Assembly: GCA_947628095.1 (NCBI GenBank)
Contig: CANQYO010000003.1
Span: 1 to 50,847, forward strand
DNA length: 50,847 nt
Direction of reading: 5' to 3'
DNA from: an uncultured Bacilli bacterium
GTDB lineage: Bacteria; Bacillota_I; Bacilli_A; RF39; UBA660
A model generated the notes under the pieces. It was not told the DNA's origin, ran no database searches, and worked only from the letters and a program-made list of their open reading frames with translations. This document shows positions 8,938-17,332 of this stretch, one piece after another; the first letter of the stretch is position 1, and each line of letters opens with the position of its first letter. The position numbers and the translations under genes were made by a program.

Positions 8938-10338
8938 TTATTCATTAACTAATTTTTTTACTTTCTCTTCTTGTTTTTCTTCTTGCTTTTTACTAAAAAA
9001 TCTTTTAGTTGCAAGAGCTAAAGTTTTATCATACAAACAATTATGCTCTTTTAAGAAATTAATTATCTCGTCTTTTTCTTCTTTAGTTACAACATGTCCT
9101 GAACCAATAATTGGCATATTTTCTGCATCAAATTCAACATTAACAGTTAATTTATCTTCATAGAAATAACGAATACTTCTCTCGTTTAAAGGTATTAAAT
9201 CTTTATTTCTTGAAAAGAAACATCTAAATAAATATAATTGTTGTTTATTACATTTACCTTTTAATTCTTGTTCATATAATTCATTAAAAGATAAATTAGT
9301 TATCATATAATAATCTAAGATATTGAATGGACGAACTGTTCCATTATCTTCAATTCCTGATTGTAAATAATATAAAATTGTATCTGCAATTGAATTGGGT
9401 TTTGTAAGTGATTGATATTTTTTATATAATTTTTTATCTTTTAGTTTTATTAAATTTAAATAGTATTCCCATTGTTTATTAGTTAAATTATGAGCTTTTA
9501 GAAATTCTTCAAAAGATATTTGACTTTCTACATTTTCTTCTTGTTCTATATATTCTTCTAAAAGCTTTTTACCTTCTTTAAATTCAACTACTAGCATATC
9601 AACATTTCCATATTTTCTATCATATTCTAATTTTTTAATTTGATATTCATTATAATATTTTAATTTTTCAAGTAACTCTTCTTTTTCTTCTTCAGTTAAA
9701 GAAAATTCTTTAGCATAGTCATTTACTTTATTAATAAGAGTTGTTACATTTAAAATACTATTGTCAAATATATTAATCACTTCTTGAAGATTTGCTGCAT
9801 TACGAATATCAGTTAAAGTTTCTGTTATAGTTGTAATTTTTTCTTTTAATAAGTATTTATAATGTTCTTCAACTTCTGAAACAGAAACTTTTCTAGCAAG
9901 TTCAAATCTAGCTACTCGAACACAAGTATCATGAAAATCTAAATTCCAGTTTTTTAATAAATTTTCAATTGCAAGTAAATCATAGTTAAGATTTGCCATA
10001 TTACTTTGAATAAATGACATAATATTATATATTAAACTTTCATTGGTATATATACCACCAATTATATCTTCAACACTTTTTGTTTCTTGATTTCCCATTG
10101 CCTTAATTACTTTTTCATATTGAGTTATATAACGCATAGCATCACTTCCAACAAGAAAACGCATAATTAAAGTTGGCATTTCATAAAACTTTTGTTCTAA
10201 ATTTTTAGTTAAATACATAAAAACTGCTTGTTTAAATTCTTTTTCTTTTAAATTGTGTTTTTGAATATACTTTAAAATTGCTCTATTACTCCATTTATTT
10301 CTAACACATATTTGATAATATTTTTCCATTTCTTCCAT
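8938..10338 (-). CDS. Hypothetical protein (466 aa)
   Basis: Not recognised. The protein is almost entirely helical and charged, with no signal peptide, membrane segment or Cys motif; the last 20 residues are a Lys/Glu tail. The middle (about residues 200-285) looks like coiled coil. A strong AGGAGG lies before the ATG. It follows trmN6 by nine bases and precedes pth, so it is probably in their operon. Length and context argue for a real cytoplasmic protein; I assign no function. Confidence 0.75.
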   Translation of the reverse strand: MEEMEKYYQICVRNKWSNRAILKYIQKHNLKEKEFKQAVFMYLTKNLEQKFYEMPTLIMRFLVGSDAMRYITQYEKVIKAMGNQETKSVEDIIGGIYTNESLIYNIMSFIQSNMANLNYDLLAIENLLKNWNLDFHDTCVRVARFELARKVSVSEVEEHYKYLLKEKITTITETLTDIRNAANLQEVINIFDNSILNVTTLINKVNDYAKEFSLTEEEKEELLEKLKYYNEYQIKKLEYDRKYGNVDMLVVEFKEGKKLLEEYIEQEENVESQISFEEFLKAHNLTNKQWEYYLNLIKLKDKKLYKKYQSLTKPNSIADTILYYLQSGIEDNGTVRPFNILDYYMITNLSFNELYEQELKGKCNKQQLYLFRCFFSRNKDLIPLNERSIRYFYEDKLTVNVEFDAENMPIIGSGHVVTKEEKDEIINFLKEHNCLYDKTLALATKRFFSKKQEEKQEEKVKKLVNE

Positions 10339-10347
10339 ATAAACCTC

Positions 10348-11064
10348 CTATTTGAATAGTTCTTGTATTTCTTGATTGTAACTTAAATCTTGATTATAAA
10401 TATAAAAACTATCTTCAACTTTCAATCCATTATGTCCATTTTTAACTGCTTCAATTAAGAATAATTTAGCTTCTTTTTTAGAATAAGCATGAATAAATTT
10501 TATTCGTTTGGGCATTAATCTATATTTTCTTAATACATCTAATATTTCAATCAACCTTTCAGTTCTATGAACCATATAAAAAGAGGCATTGGTTTTAAGT
10601 AAATACGAAGATATACTTAATAATTCCTCCAAGTTCAATGTACTTTCATGTCGAGCTTTCGCCTTTATATCATTTTGGTTAATTAAAGTTTCTTTAAATG
10701 TTTTAAAATATGGCGGATTGACAGTAATTATATCAAAGTTTTCACCTTTAAACAAGTCTTTTAACTTTTTAACATCATAATTTATAATCTTAATTTGTTG
10801 TTCTTTATTATTAATTTTAACACTTTTAACTGCTAAATCATATATTTCTTTTTGTAATTCTACTCCATAAATCTCTGCTTTAGTTTTTTCTGATAAAATC
10901 AAAGGAATTGGAGCATTTCCCGTACATAAATCTAAAATCTTTTTATCACGCAATTTAACATTAACAAAACTAGGTAATAAAATAGCTTCAAGAGAAAATT
11001 TAAAATACTCGTCATTTTGATAAATTTTTAGATTTTTCCCAACGATTTCATTAACGACTTCCAT
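10348..11064 (-). CDS. trmN6: tRNA1(Val) (adenine(37)-N6)-methyltransferase, TrmN6-like
   Basis: SAM-dependent methyltransferase of the YfiC/YabB family that modifies A37 of tRNA-Val. Motif I is DLCTGNAPIPLIL and the catalytic amino-methyltransferase motif is NPPYFK, typical of N6-adenine enzymes. 238 aa is standard. It lies two bases after ricT in the same orientation, matching the Bacillus ricT-yabA-yabB neighbourhood (yabA is absent here). The assignment to the exact tRNA target is by family. Confidence 0.88.
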   Translation of the reverse strand: MEVVNEIVGKNLKIYQNDEYFKFSLEAILLPSFVNVKLRDKKILDLCTGNAPIPLILSEKTKAEIYGVELQKEIYDLAVKSVKINNKEQQIKIINYDVKKLKDLFKGENFDIITVNPPYFKTFKETLINQNDIKAKARHESTLNLEELLSISSYLLKTNASFYMVHRTERLIEILDVLRKYRLMPKRIKFIHAYSKKEAKLFLIEAVKNGHNGLKVEDSFYIYNQDLSYNQEIQELFK

Positions 11065-11066
11065 AT

Positions 11067-11846
11067 TTATAATAAAACCTCTTCTTGAATATGTTGTTCA
11101 TTCTCTATTTTTATTTTTCGTTTTAATACATCAACATCTATTACTTTATAAATACTACCGTTATAGGTATAATCTTCACCTATATTAGGTAAACCTCTTT
11201 TAAGTTCTGTATAGGTATCGTCTTCATATGATAAGCAACATAGTAACCTGCCACATACTCCATTTATTTTAGTTGGGTTTAAAGCAAGTAATTGATTTTT
11301 AGCCATATTAATAGTAACACTGTTTAAATCAGTTAGAAAAGAATTACAGCATAAAAATCTTCCACAAGGACCAAGTCCTCCTATTTCTCTTGCTTTATCA
11401 CGAATACCAATTTGTCTTAATTCAATTCTTGTTTTATAAATTCCTGCAAGTTTTTTAGCTAATTCACGGAAATCAATTCTATCTTCAGCAGTAAAATTAA
11501 ATAATAATTGGCGTCTATCAAAAGTATAATTAGCATCTATTAAATTCATAGGAAGTTCTAATTCTGTTACTATCTTTTTAGCTTTTTTTAAAGCATAAGA
11601 ACTATCTTTTAAATTCTTTTCATAAATTTGTTTATCGTCCTTTGAAGCTATACGAATAATATCTTTTAAAGGACTTACTAATTTAGTTTCTTCTATTTCT
11701 TTAAATGCTTCTTGAACAAAGCCATATTGAAGACCTCTTTCAGTTTCAACAATAACCTCGTCTCCATCTTTTATCTCAAAATTCTTTCTATTAAAATAAT
11801 ATTTTCTCCCTTTAGGTGAAAATTTAATTCCTGCTACGCTAATCAC
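11067..11846 (-). CDS. ricT: RicT/YaaT, PSP1-domain iron-sulfur regulator of RNA processing
   Basis: PSP1-domain protein; in Bacillus RicT joins RicA and RicF in an Fe-S complex that stimulates RNase Y maturation of mRNAs and affects competence and sporulation. The Cys clusters GPCGRFLCC and CGRLLCCLSYED are present. The start is GTG, placed directly after the holB TAA, with GAGGTG as ribosome site inside the holB end. 259 aa, close to the Bacillus size. RicA and RicF are not in this window. Confidence 0.92.
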   Translation of the reverse strand: MISVAGIKFSPKGRKYYFNRKNFEIKDGDEVIVETERGLQYGFVQEAFKEIEETKLVSPLKDIIRIASKDDKQIYEKNLKDSSYALKKAKKIVTELELPMNLIDANYTFDRRQLLFNFTAEDRIDFRELAKKLAGIYKTRIELRQIGIRDKAREIGGLGPCGRFLCCNSFLTDLNSVTINMAKNQLLALNPTKINGVCGRLLCCLSYEDDTYTELKRGLPNIGEDYTYNGSIYKVIDVDVLKRKIKIENEQHIQEEVLL

Positions 11847-12725
11847 TTACATCACCTCAAACTTTGACATTTCTATTACTAAACTATCTAAAAATAAGTT
11901 AATATTTAAATTTGGAAACATTGTTAATTTATTTTTAAATTCAACAATTATCTTTAAATAGTATATTAATTCTTCTTTTAAAATGCCTTTTAAAGACGAC
12001 TTTATTATATCATAAAAATTTAATTTAGTTATAGTATTTACTTGAAATTCTTGACTAATTCTAGTATCTAAAATAATCTCTAATATATTTAAAGCTCGAA
12101 TTATCTCAGTATTACTATTATATCTATCCTTAAAGTATTCTTTTAGATAAGGAATAGCATCTTCTTTTTTTCTATAAACTAATTCTAAAAAAGAAACTAA
12201 ATAAGTTATTTCTTCTAAATCATAAGTTATTTCTTGATTTGATTTTAATGTTATTAAAGAACATCTGGAATAAATAGTTGGTAAGATTTGTTTTTTATTA
12301 GTAGTTATTAAAATAGCATAAATTCCTTCTTCGGGTTCTTCAATAAATTTAAGTAAAGAATTGGCAGCATGAGTATTTAATTTATCAGCTTCTTTTATAA
12401 TATAAACTTGATTTAAACTATTAGACGATTTTAAACTTAAATTTTTCTTAATTTCTAAAATTTGTTCTTTTTTAATATATGCTCCATCAGGTTCTATAAT
12501 TTTTAAGTCTTCATAATAATTCTCGTCAATTAAATGACAGATATTGCAATCTTCACATTTTGAGTTATTAGTATAATGTTTAGAACATATTATCATTTTA
12601 GCAAACGCTAGAATAATTTTAAAACTAGCTTCTATATCGTCAACTTCAAATAAATACGCATGATAATATTTTTCTAAATTAACTGCATAATCATAAAATT
12701 TATTATCTTTAAAATCATCTAACAT
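11847..12725 (-). CDS. holB: DNA polymerase III delta' subunit
   Basis: Clamp-loader subunit that helps place the DnaN clamp on DNA with DnaX and delta. It has the AAA+ fold without a working Walker A, as expected for delta'. A zinc module (CEDCNIC plus an upstream Cys) lies around residues 47-65, and the segments AANSLLKFIEEPEEG and PTIYSRC are characteristic (the latter includes the arginine-finger SRC). 292 aa. It abuts ricT with no gap. Confidence 0.92.
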   Translation of the reverse strand: MLDDFKDNKFYDYAVNLEKYYHAYLFEVDDIEASFKIILAFAKMIICSKHYTNNSKCEDCNICHLIDENYYEDLKIIEPDGAYIKKEQILEIKKNLSLKSSNSLNQVYIIKEADKLNTHAANSLLKFIEEPEEGIYAILITTNKKQILPTIYSRCSLITLKSNQEITYDLEEITYLVSFLELVYRKKEDAIPYLKEYFKDRYNSNTEIIRALNILEIILDTRISQEFQVNTITKLNFYDIIKSSLKGILKEELIYYLKIIVEFKNKLTMFPNLNINLFLDSLVIEMSKFEVM

Positions 12726-12732
12726 AATACAC

Positions 12733-12918
12733 CTACAGTCCTATTAATTTTAAAGCTAGAAGTCCTGATATACCAGGAATATCAAAAAGTCCAACTGTTA
12801 AAATTGTATAAAAATTTATGGGAATTGTAATATTAAACGAAACAGCTATTAAATTGTAAGCATAAAGCAAAAAGCCCCCTAGAACAATCTTTTTTAAATA
12901 TTTCAAAAATATATGCAT
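12733..12918 (-). CDS. bofA: BofA-family small membrane protein
   Basis: 61-aa protein with two hydrophobic stretches and the BofA pattern IPIN...TVGLFDIPGISGLLALK. In Bacillus BofA inhibits the SpoIVFB protease that activates pro-sigma-K. Position right after recR is the conserved recR-bofA order. The sequence is short, so the family call rests on pattern plus synteny. Confidence 0.8.
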   Translation of the reverse strand: MHIFLKYLKKIVLGGFLLYAYNLIAVSFNITIPINFYTILTVGLFDIPGISGLLALKLIGL

Positions 12919-12936
12919 AAAACCACCTATAAAAAT

Positions 12937-13554
12937 TTATGAGTTGGTGGTTTCATTATATGATATTTTTTTACGATTATCGAAAGCTTTTTCTAAAGTC
13001 ATTGGGTCTATATATTCCATATCAGCTCCCATTGGAATTCCTGATGCAAGTCTTGATACTGTTATATTCATACCTGATAATATATTACTTATATAAAGTG
13101 CTGTCATTTCTCCCTCTAAACAAGGTTTTACAGCTATTATAATTTCTTTAAAATTACTGTTTTCTATTCGTTTAATTAATTTATCTAATCTAATATCTTC
13201 CGGATTAATACCATTGGTACTTGTAATTAAACCATTTAGTACATGATAATAACCATGAAATATTCCAAGTTTCTCAATTGATATAACTGTTTTAGGGTCT
13301 TCAACAATACATAGATAATCGCCATTTCTAAGTTTATCTTCACAGATAGAACAACAATCATTTTCAGTAAAATTATTACATATCTGACATCTTTTGATTT
13401 TAGCTTTTACATTATTGATACTTTCAGCTAAAAAATCAGTTTGAATTTTATCCATTCCTAAAACATGAAAGGCCATTCGTTCCGCTGTTTTTTCTCCAAT
13501 ACCTGGGAAATATTTAAAAGCTTCAATTAAATTACTTATACTTTTAGGATACAT
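12937..13554 (-). CDS. recR: Recombination protein RecR
   Basis: Acts with RecF and RecO in RecA loading at single-strand gaps. Seen in order: helix-hairpin-helix (FPGIGEKTAERMAFH), four-Cys zinc finger (CQIC ... CCSIC), Toprim domain with VEDP, and a Walker-B-like VKPCLEGEMTALY. 205 aa. Placed between ebfC and bofA as in Bacillus. Confidence 0.97.
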   Translation of the reverse strand: MYPKSISNLIEAFKYFPGIGEKTAERMAFHVLGMDKIQTDFLAESINNVKAKIKRCQICNNFTENDCCSICEDKLRNGDYLCIVEDPKTVISIEKLGIFHGYYHVLNGLITSTNGINPEDIRLDKLIKRIENSNFKEIIIAVKPCLEGEMTALYISNILSGMNITVSRLASGIPMGADMEYIDPMTLEKAFDNRKKISYNETTNS

Positions 13555-13557
13555 AAT

Positions 13558-13857
13558 CTAAAATAAACCTGGCATACTATTCGTATATTTTCCCATTTTG
13601 GCTTCTGTCATTTTATCTATTTGTTTATTAACATCATTTACAGCAACTTGAATCATACTTTCTAAAAGTTCAATATCATCTATAGAAAAATCAGCATCTG
13701 GTTTTATAGTAACTTTTAAAATTTCTTTTTTACCATTTGCTGTTACAGTAACAAAAGAACTAGTAGCAGTAAATTCTGTTTTATCGATTTCCTCCTTAGC
13801 TTTAATCATATCTCTTTGTAAAGCTTGAGCTTGTTTCATAAGTGCTTGCATATTCAT
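13558..13857 (-). CDS. ebfC: YbaB/EbfC nucleoid-associated protein
   Basis: Small (99 aa) dimeric DNA-binding protein of the YbaB/EbfC family. It starts MNMQALMKQAQALQRDM and ends with the typical MGKYTNSMPGLF. It lies between dnaX and recR, as is almost universal in bacteria, and is separated from recR by only three bases. Confidence 0.96.
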   Translation of the reverse strand: MNMQALMKQAQALQRDMIKAKEEIDKTEFTATSSFVTVTANGKKEILKVTIKPDADFSIDDIELLESMIQVAVNDVNKQIDKMTEAKMGKYTNSMPGLF

Positions 13858-13868
13858 AATATCATCTC

Positions 13869-15680
13869 CTATTCAATTTCTACATAATCTTCTCCAAAGG
13901 TATCAATTGCTTTGGCTACTAAACTAGAGTAACATACTTTACTCTTATTTTCAACTTCAGATTCAAGAATTTTTATCATTGGTTCTTCTTCTTCTTGATA
14001 ATTATAATATTCTTTATCATTCATATGTTCTTTATAGTTTTGTACTTCTTCTTTAAACTCAACATCTGTTAGTAAAACTATTTTATATTCTTTTTCAAAA
14101 ATCTTAGTAATTAATTCCAAAGACTTATTGAAATTCTCATACAATTTATTAATAACTGAATCATATTTAGTAACAAATATAATGTTAGTATTACTTACAA
14201 CACCAATTTCACAATCTTTTAAAAGTCCAGCTATTTCACCAGTTTCTTGATTATTTATGTAATCAACTAGATTTTGCCATTTATCAATTGCCATATTTTT
14301 TAGCATTTTACTAGCAAGAGCAAAGGTATTATCAATTCTCTTTCTCTTGATTTTTTCATTTAATTGATATTTTATTAAAGGTATTTTATGTTCATTTCCC
14401 ACATCTTTTTGAGTTTCCAAATCATTTTTAGTATCTTTAGCTTCGGGTATTTCCTGGGAAATTGCTGTTTCAGAACTTTCGAAAGTTTTTTCTACTGATT
14501 TTTCTACCGTTTGTTCCATTGATTTTACTTGGTCTATACCTTTTTTTTCTATTGGTTTCACTTGTTCTAAAACCTTTTCAGCCATTTTTTTAGAATTACT
14601 TAAATGAATATTTTCTTGATTTTCTATTTTAATTTCTGTTTCGTTTTTATCTCTATTCATGAAAGTTAATAATTCAACTTCTAAAATTATCTTTCGATTA
14701 GCTGCTTCTTTTAAAAGATTATAACTTTCATTTAAACAAATAATTAAATTATATAAATCTGTTGGTTTATATTTATTAGTTTGATTTATATAGCAATCAA
14801 CCAATAAATCTCTTAACTCTTGCATAATCTTTTCAATTAATTTAGAAAAATCATAACCAAGATTATCAAATTCATTTAACGTATTGATTACATCTGTCAT
14901 TTTATAATTCAATATCTCATCTATAAATTTATCAATATCACTTTTAGAAATTAAGCCATTGATACTTAAGAAATCTTCTTTGGTTATTTCTTTTAAGGAA
15001 TATGATGCTAACTTATCAAGCATACCTAAAGCATCACGCATTCCACCTTCTGAATAAACAGCTATTTCATGAATTGCCTCATCTTGAATTTTTATTTTTT
15101 CGAGTTTAGAAATTTCTTTCAATCTTTTTTCGATATTCTCAGTTTTAATTCTTGTAAAATTCAAACATTGACATCTTGATACAATAGTTGTTGGTACTTT
15201 ATAAAATTCAGTGGTTGCTAAAATAAAAATTACATGACTAGGTGGTTCTTCTAATGTTTTTAAAAGAGCATTAAAAGCACTTATTGATAACATATGAACT
15301 TCGTCAATTATATATACTTTATATTTTAATTTATTGGGTACTAAATTTATTTTACTTTTTAATTCTCGAATTTCGTCGACACCATTATTACTAGCAGCAT
15401 CAATCTCAATAATATCAGAACTGTTATTTTCAATATCTAAACAATTCTCACATTTGCCACAAGTAGAAAAATCTTTTTGTATATCTAAGCAATTCACAGT
15501 TTTAGCAAGCAATTTAGCAATTGTTGTTTTACCTGTTCCTCTTGGTCCTGAAAAAAGATAGGCATGTGAAATTTTATTTTCTTTAATAGAATTAGTTATA
15601 ATCTTTAAAGTACTTTCTTGGTCAACCACATCACTGAATTTACTAGGTCTATATTTACGATATAATGCTTGGTATTCCAT
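13869..15680 (-). CDS. dnaX: DNA polymerase III gamma/tau subunit
   Basis: Clamp-loader ATPase. Walker A is GPRGTGKTTIAK, a zinc-binding CGKCENC cluster follows, Walker B is IIDEVHMLS, and the sensor region TTEFYKVPTTIVSRCQ is intact. The AAA+ part covers residues 1 to ~360; residues ~370-440 form a Lys/Glu/Gln-rich linker and the rest is the tau-like C-terminal domain. 603 aa. The only clear unit upstream is tadA, 63 bases away. Confidence 0.97.
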   Translation of the reverse strand: MEYQALYRKYRPSKFSDVVDQESTLKIITNSIKENKISHAYLFSGPRGTGKTTIAKLLAKTVNCLDIQKDFSTCGKCENCLDIENNSSDIIEIDAASNNGVDEIRELKSKINLVPNKLKYKVYIIDEVHMLSISAFNALLKTLEEPPSHVIFILATTEFYKVPTTIVSRCQCLNFTRIKTENIEKRLKEISKLEKIKIQDEAIHEIAVYSEGGMRDALGMLDKLASYSLKEITKEDFLSINGLISKSDIDKFIDEILNYKMTDVINTLNEFDNLGYDFSKLIEKIMQELRDLLVDCYINQTNKYKPTDLYNLIICLNESYNLLKEAANRKIILEVELLTFMNRDKNETEIKIENQENIHLSNSKKMAEKVLEQVKPIEKKGIDQVKSMEQTVEKSVEKTFESSETAISQEIPEAKDTKNDLETQKDVGNEHKIPLIKYQLNEKIKRKRIDNTFALASKMLKNMAIDKWQNLVDYINNQETGEIAGLLKDCEIGVVSNTNIIFVTKYDSVINKLYENFNKSLELITKIFEKEYKIVLLTDVEFKEEVQNYKEHMNDKEYYNYQEEEEPMIKILESEVENKSKVCYSSLVAKAIDTFGEDYVEIE

Positions 15681-15743
15681 AATTTCACCGCCCTTTCATA
15701 CTAATTTTATTATACAATAAAAAATTATTTCTTGCGAAATAAT

Positions 15744-16208
15744 TTACTTAATTTTACCATTTTTTCTCTGTTTTTTGAAAAACATTGAGAGAATTTCACT
15801 ACATTCTTCTTTTAAAACATTATCTTTCATTTCTAGTAATAGATTACCTTTCTCGTCATGAAAGAGCATATCAACAATTTTTTGATTTTTCATATCAAGA
15901 CTTGGAGCTCCAATTACTATTTTTTTAATACGTGATTGAACAATAGCACTAGCACACATTGAACAAGGAAACAATGTCACGTATAAAGTTGCATCATTTA
16001 ATCGCCAATCCTTTATCTTTTTACTAGCTTTTTTTATAGCTATCAATTCAGCATGATTGGTTATTAAACCTGTAAATTCTCTTTTATTATGCCCTATACC
16101 AATTATTTTATCATTTAATACAATAATAGCTCCAACAGGTACTTCGTCCTTTTTAAAGGCCTTTTCAGCTTCTTTTAGAGCTATATTCATATAATACTCA
16201 TCATTCAT
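15744..16208 (-). CDS. tadA: tRNA-specific adenosine deaminase TadA
   Basis: Converts A34 to inosine in tRNA-Arg(ACG). The zinc and catalytic motifs are HAELIAI and PCSMCASAIVQSRI. I use the ATG at 16208 (MNDEYYMNIALKEAEKAF); the longer reading from a GTG at 16238 would begin inside the SRP RNA and adds residues foreign to the family. About 154 aa, normal. Order SRP RNA-tadA-dnaX is a variant of the Bacillus tadA-scr-dnaX arrangement. Confidence 0.96.
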   Translation of the reverse strand: MNDEYYMNIALKEAEKAFKKDEVPVGAIIVLNDKIIGIGHNKREFTGLITNHAELIAIKKASKKIKDWRLNDATLYVTLFPCSMCASAIVQSRIKKIVIGAPSLDMKNQKIVDMLFHDEKGNLLLEMKDNVLKEECSEILSMFFKKQRKNGKIK

Positions 16209-16232
16209 AAAACTATTCTTTCTAAACAAAAA

Positions 16233-16303
16233 GTGCACATAAAAGAGTTATGTTAAGGCTGCTGGCTTCCGCCCCTGACCTGGTTCCATTTCTTTTATTG
16301 CAC
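16233..16303 (-). ncRNA. ffs: Signal recognition particle RNA, small bacterial type
   Basis: The conserved apical domain ACCAGGTCAGGGGCGGAAG followed by CCAGCAGCC is present on the minus strand, including the GGAA tetraloop. The ends pair: GTGCA and TAAAAGA at the 5' side with TCTTTTA and TGCAC at the 3' side, followed by a T-run at 16232-16228 that serves as terminator. About 71-75 nt, so this is the short 4.5S-like form rather than the ~270-nt Bacillus form with an Alu domain. Confidence 0.95.
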
Positions 16304-16309
16304 GACTAT

Positions 16310-16338
16310 ATTTTATACTATAATTGTAATTAATACAA
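16310..16338 (-). promoter_or_regulatory. Predicted promoter of SRP RNA
   Basis: TTGTAT (16338-16333), 17-base spacer, TAAAAT (16315-16310); the predicted start at about 16303 coincides with the base of the RNA's terminal stem. Confidence 0.6.
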
Positions 16339-16423
16339 GTATTTTCGTAAATTTTATAAGAGATTTAAATTGAATTTAAAGTATTATTGTTTCAAAAGAT
16401 TATCAAGAATACTTTAATTTTTC

Positions 16424-16984
16424 TTATTCTGTTGTTTTAGTTAGTATCTTATCTTTTTCAAGAAAATTTGTACTACATGATTTAGCTTTCTCAAAAAACT
16501 CTACATCATGATAAGCTAATTTCTTACGTATAAAATTATTAATATCTTTTAAAGTATTGGGTAAATTTAAACTTTCTGCTTCTTCTTGATATGTATCACT
16601 TAAAAAATAATCTAATAAACTGCTTGGTAAAATATTAGGTCGGAATTTGCCAAATTGGTCTGCTCCTGATTGAGATAATATTGTATCAAAGAATAATTCT
16701 ATATAATGGCGATTAGTCATAATAATATCTAAAGCATTATCCTTATTTTCCATATTAATTCCATAAATTAAACATTCTCTTAAAGATAGATTAAAGTTAT
16801 AACGTATAAATCTTAATAGCTTTAAAAACTCTTTATCATAATCGTCTCGCATTTGAAACGATACTAAGGACATTAATAATTCAAATTTACCTGCTGGAGT
16901 TAGGACCACTTCACCATCTGGCTTTTTTCTCCACCAAATTCGAGAATTTTTATCTTTATTATTTTCTTTCTTTTTTTCTTTCAT
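16424..16984 (-). CDS. Hypothetical protein (186 aa)
   Basis: Unrecognised soluble protein. After a Lys-rich N-terminus it has KNSRIWWRKKPDGEVVLTP and then a mostly helical body; no membrane segment or metal motif. I prefer the ATG at 16984 (MKEKKKENN): the ATG at 16996 sits too close to AAAGGA, and upstream starts run into the leader. A good promoter (TGACAT, 17 bases, TATAAT at 17087-17082) lies upstream. It stands alone between the SRP RNA and a candidate small RNA. Confidence 0.7.
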   Translation of the reverse strand: MKEKKKENNKDKNSRIWWRKKPDGEVVLTPAGKFELLMSLVSFQMRDDYDKEFLKLLRFIRYNFNLSLRECLIYGINMENKDNALDIIMTNRHYIELFFDTILSQSGADQFGKFRPNILPSSLLDYFLSDTYQEEAESLNLPNTLKDINNFIRKKLAYHDVEFFEKAKSCSTNFLEKDKILTKTTE

Positions 16985-17081
16985 AATAACTATCATTCCT
17001 TTCAATTCCTTCAAGGTGCACATAGTCATGAATTTTGAATAAAATTTATTTTTATATTCAGACTATCACCACTAGTTCTTT

Positions 17082-17110
17082 ATTATACCATAAAGTTAAA
17101 AAATATGTCA
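17082..17110 (-). promoter_or_regulatory. Predicted promoter of the 186-aa gene
   Basis: TGACAT (17110-17105), 17-base spacer, TATAAT (17087-17082) on the minus strand. The -10 context TTTATGGTATAATAAA is also found at the recF promoter. The stretch between here and the divergent promoter contains the inverted repeat TGTCAA-TACTG-TTGACA (17117-17133). Confidence 0.55.
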
Positions 17111-17127
17111 TATTTTTGTCAATACTG

Positions 17128-17157
17128 TTGACAGAGTTTTAAATTTTGAATTATACT
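17128..17157 (+). promoter_or_regulatory. Predicted promoter of candidate small RNA
   Basis: Consensus TTGACA (17128-17133), an 18-base spacer and TATACT (17152-17157), pointing into the candidate RNA. The -35 is one arm of a perfect 6-bp inverted repeat with TGTCAA at 17117-17122, which could be an operator. Confidence 0.6.
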
Positions 17158-17163
17158 AACCTT

Positions 17164-17284
17164 ATAATATAACTAAGTATTATTGCAGGTGGCTTGGTTA
17201 AAAAGCCCGGTTTCTTGAAAAACGGAATAAGTTACATTTGTATTAAGAATAATCACGAAAACCCTTTATAGATAAAGAGTTTTT
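17164..17284 (+). ncRNA. Candidate small structured RNA between gyrA and the 186-aa gene
   Basis: About 120 nt with its own promoter, no ORF of note, and a 3' intrinsic terminator (17258-17284: AAAAC-C-CTTTA, loop TAGA, TAAAG-A-GTTTT). It contains two adjacent GC-richer hairpins, GGCT...AGCC (about 17191-17206) and CCG...CGG (about 17207-17225), and ATTATT/AATAAT can close around them. I do not recognise the family; it is not SRP, tmRNA, RNase P or a known riboswitch by motif. The terminator also works on the minus strand and probably ends gyrA. Confidence 0.55.
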
Positions 17285-17332
17285 ATATATATTTTTACTT
17301 CGGTACTTTTAAATTTAAAGAAAAAGAAGATG

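Noticed and set aside
16209-16238. Longer tadA from a GTG at 16238
   Set aside because: It would start inside the SRP RNA stem and adds ten residues not found in TadA proteins; the ATG at 16208 begins the homology.
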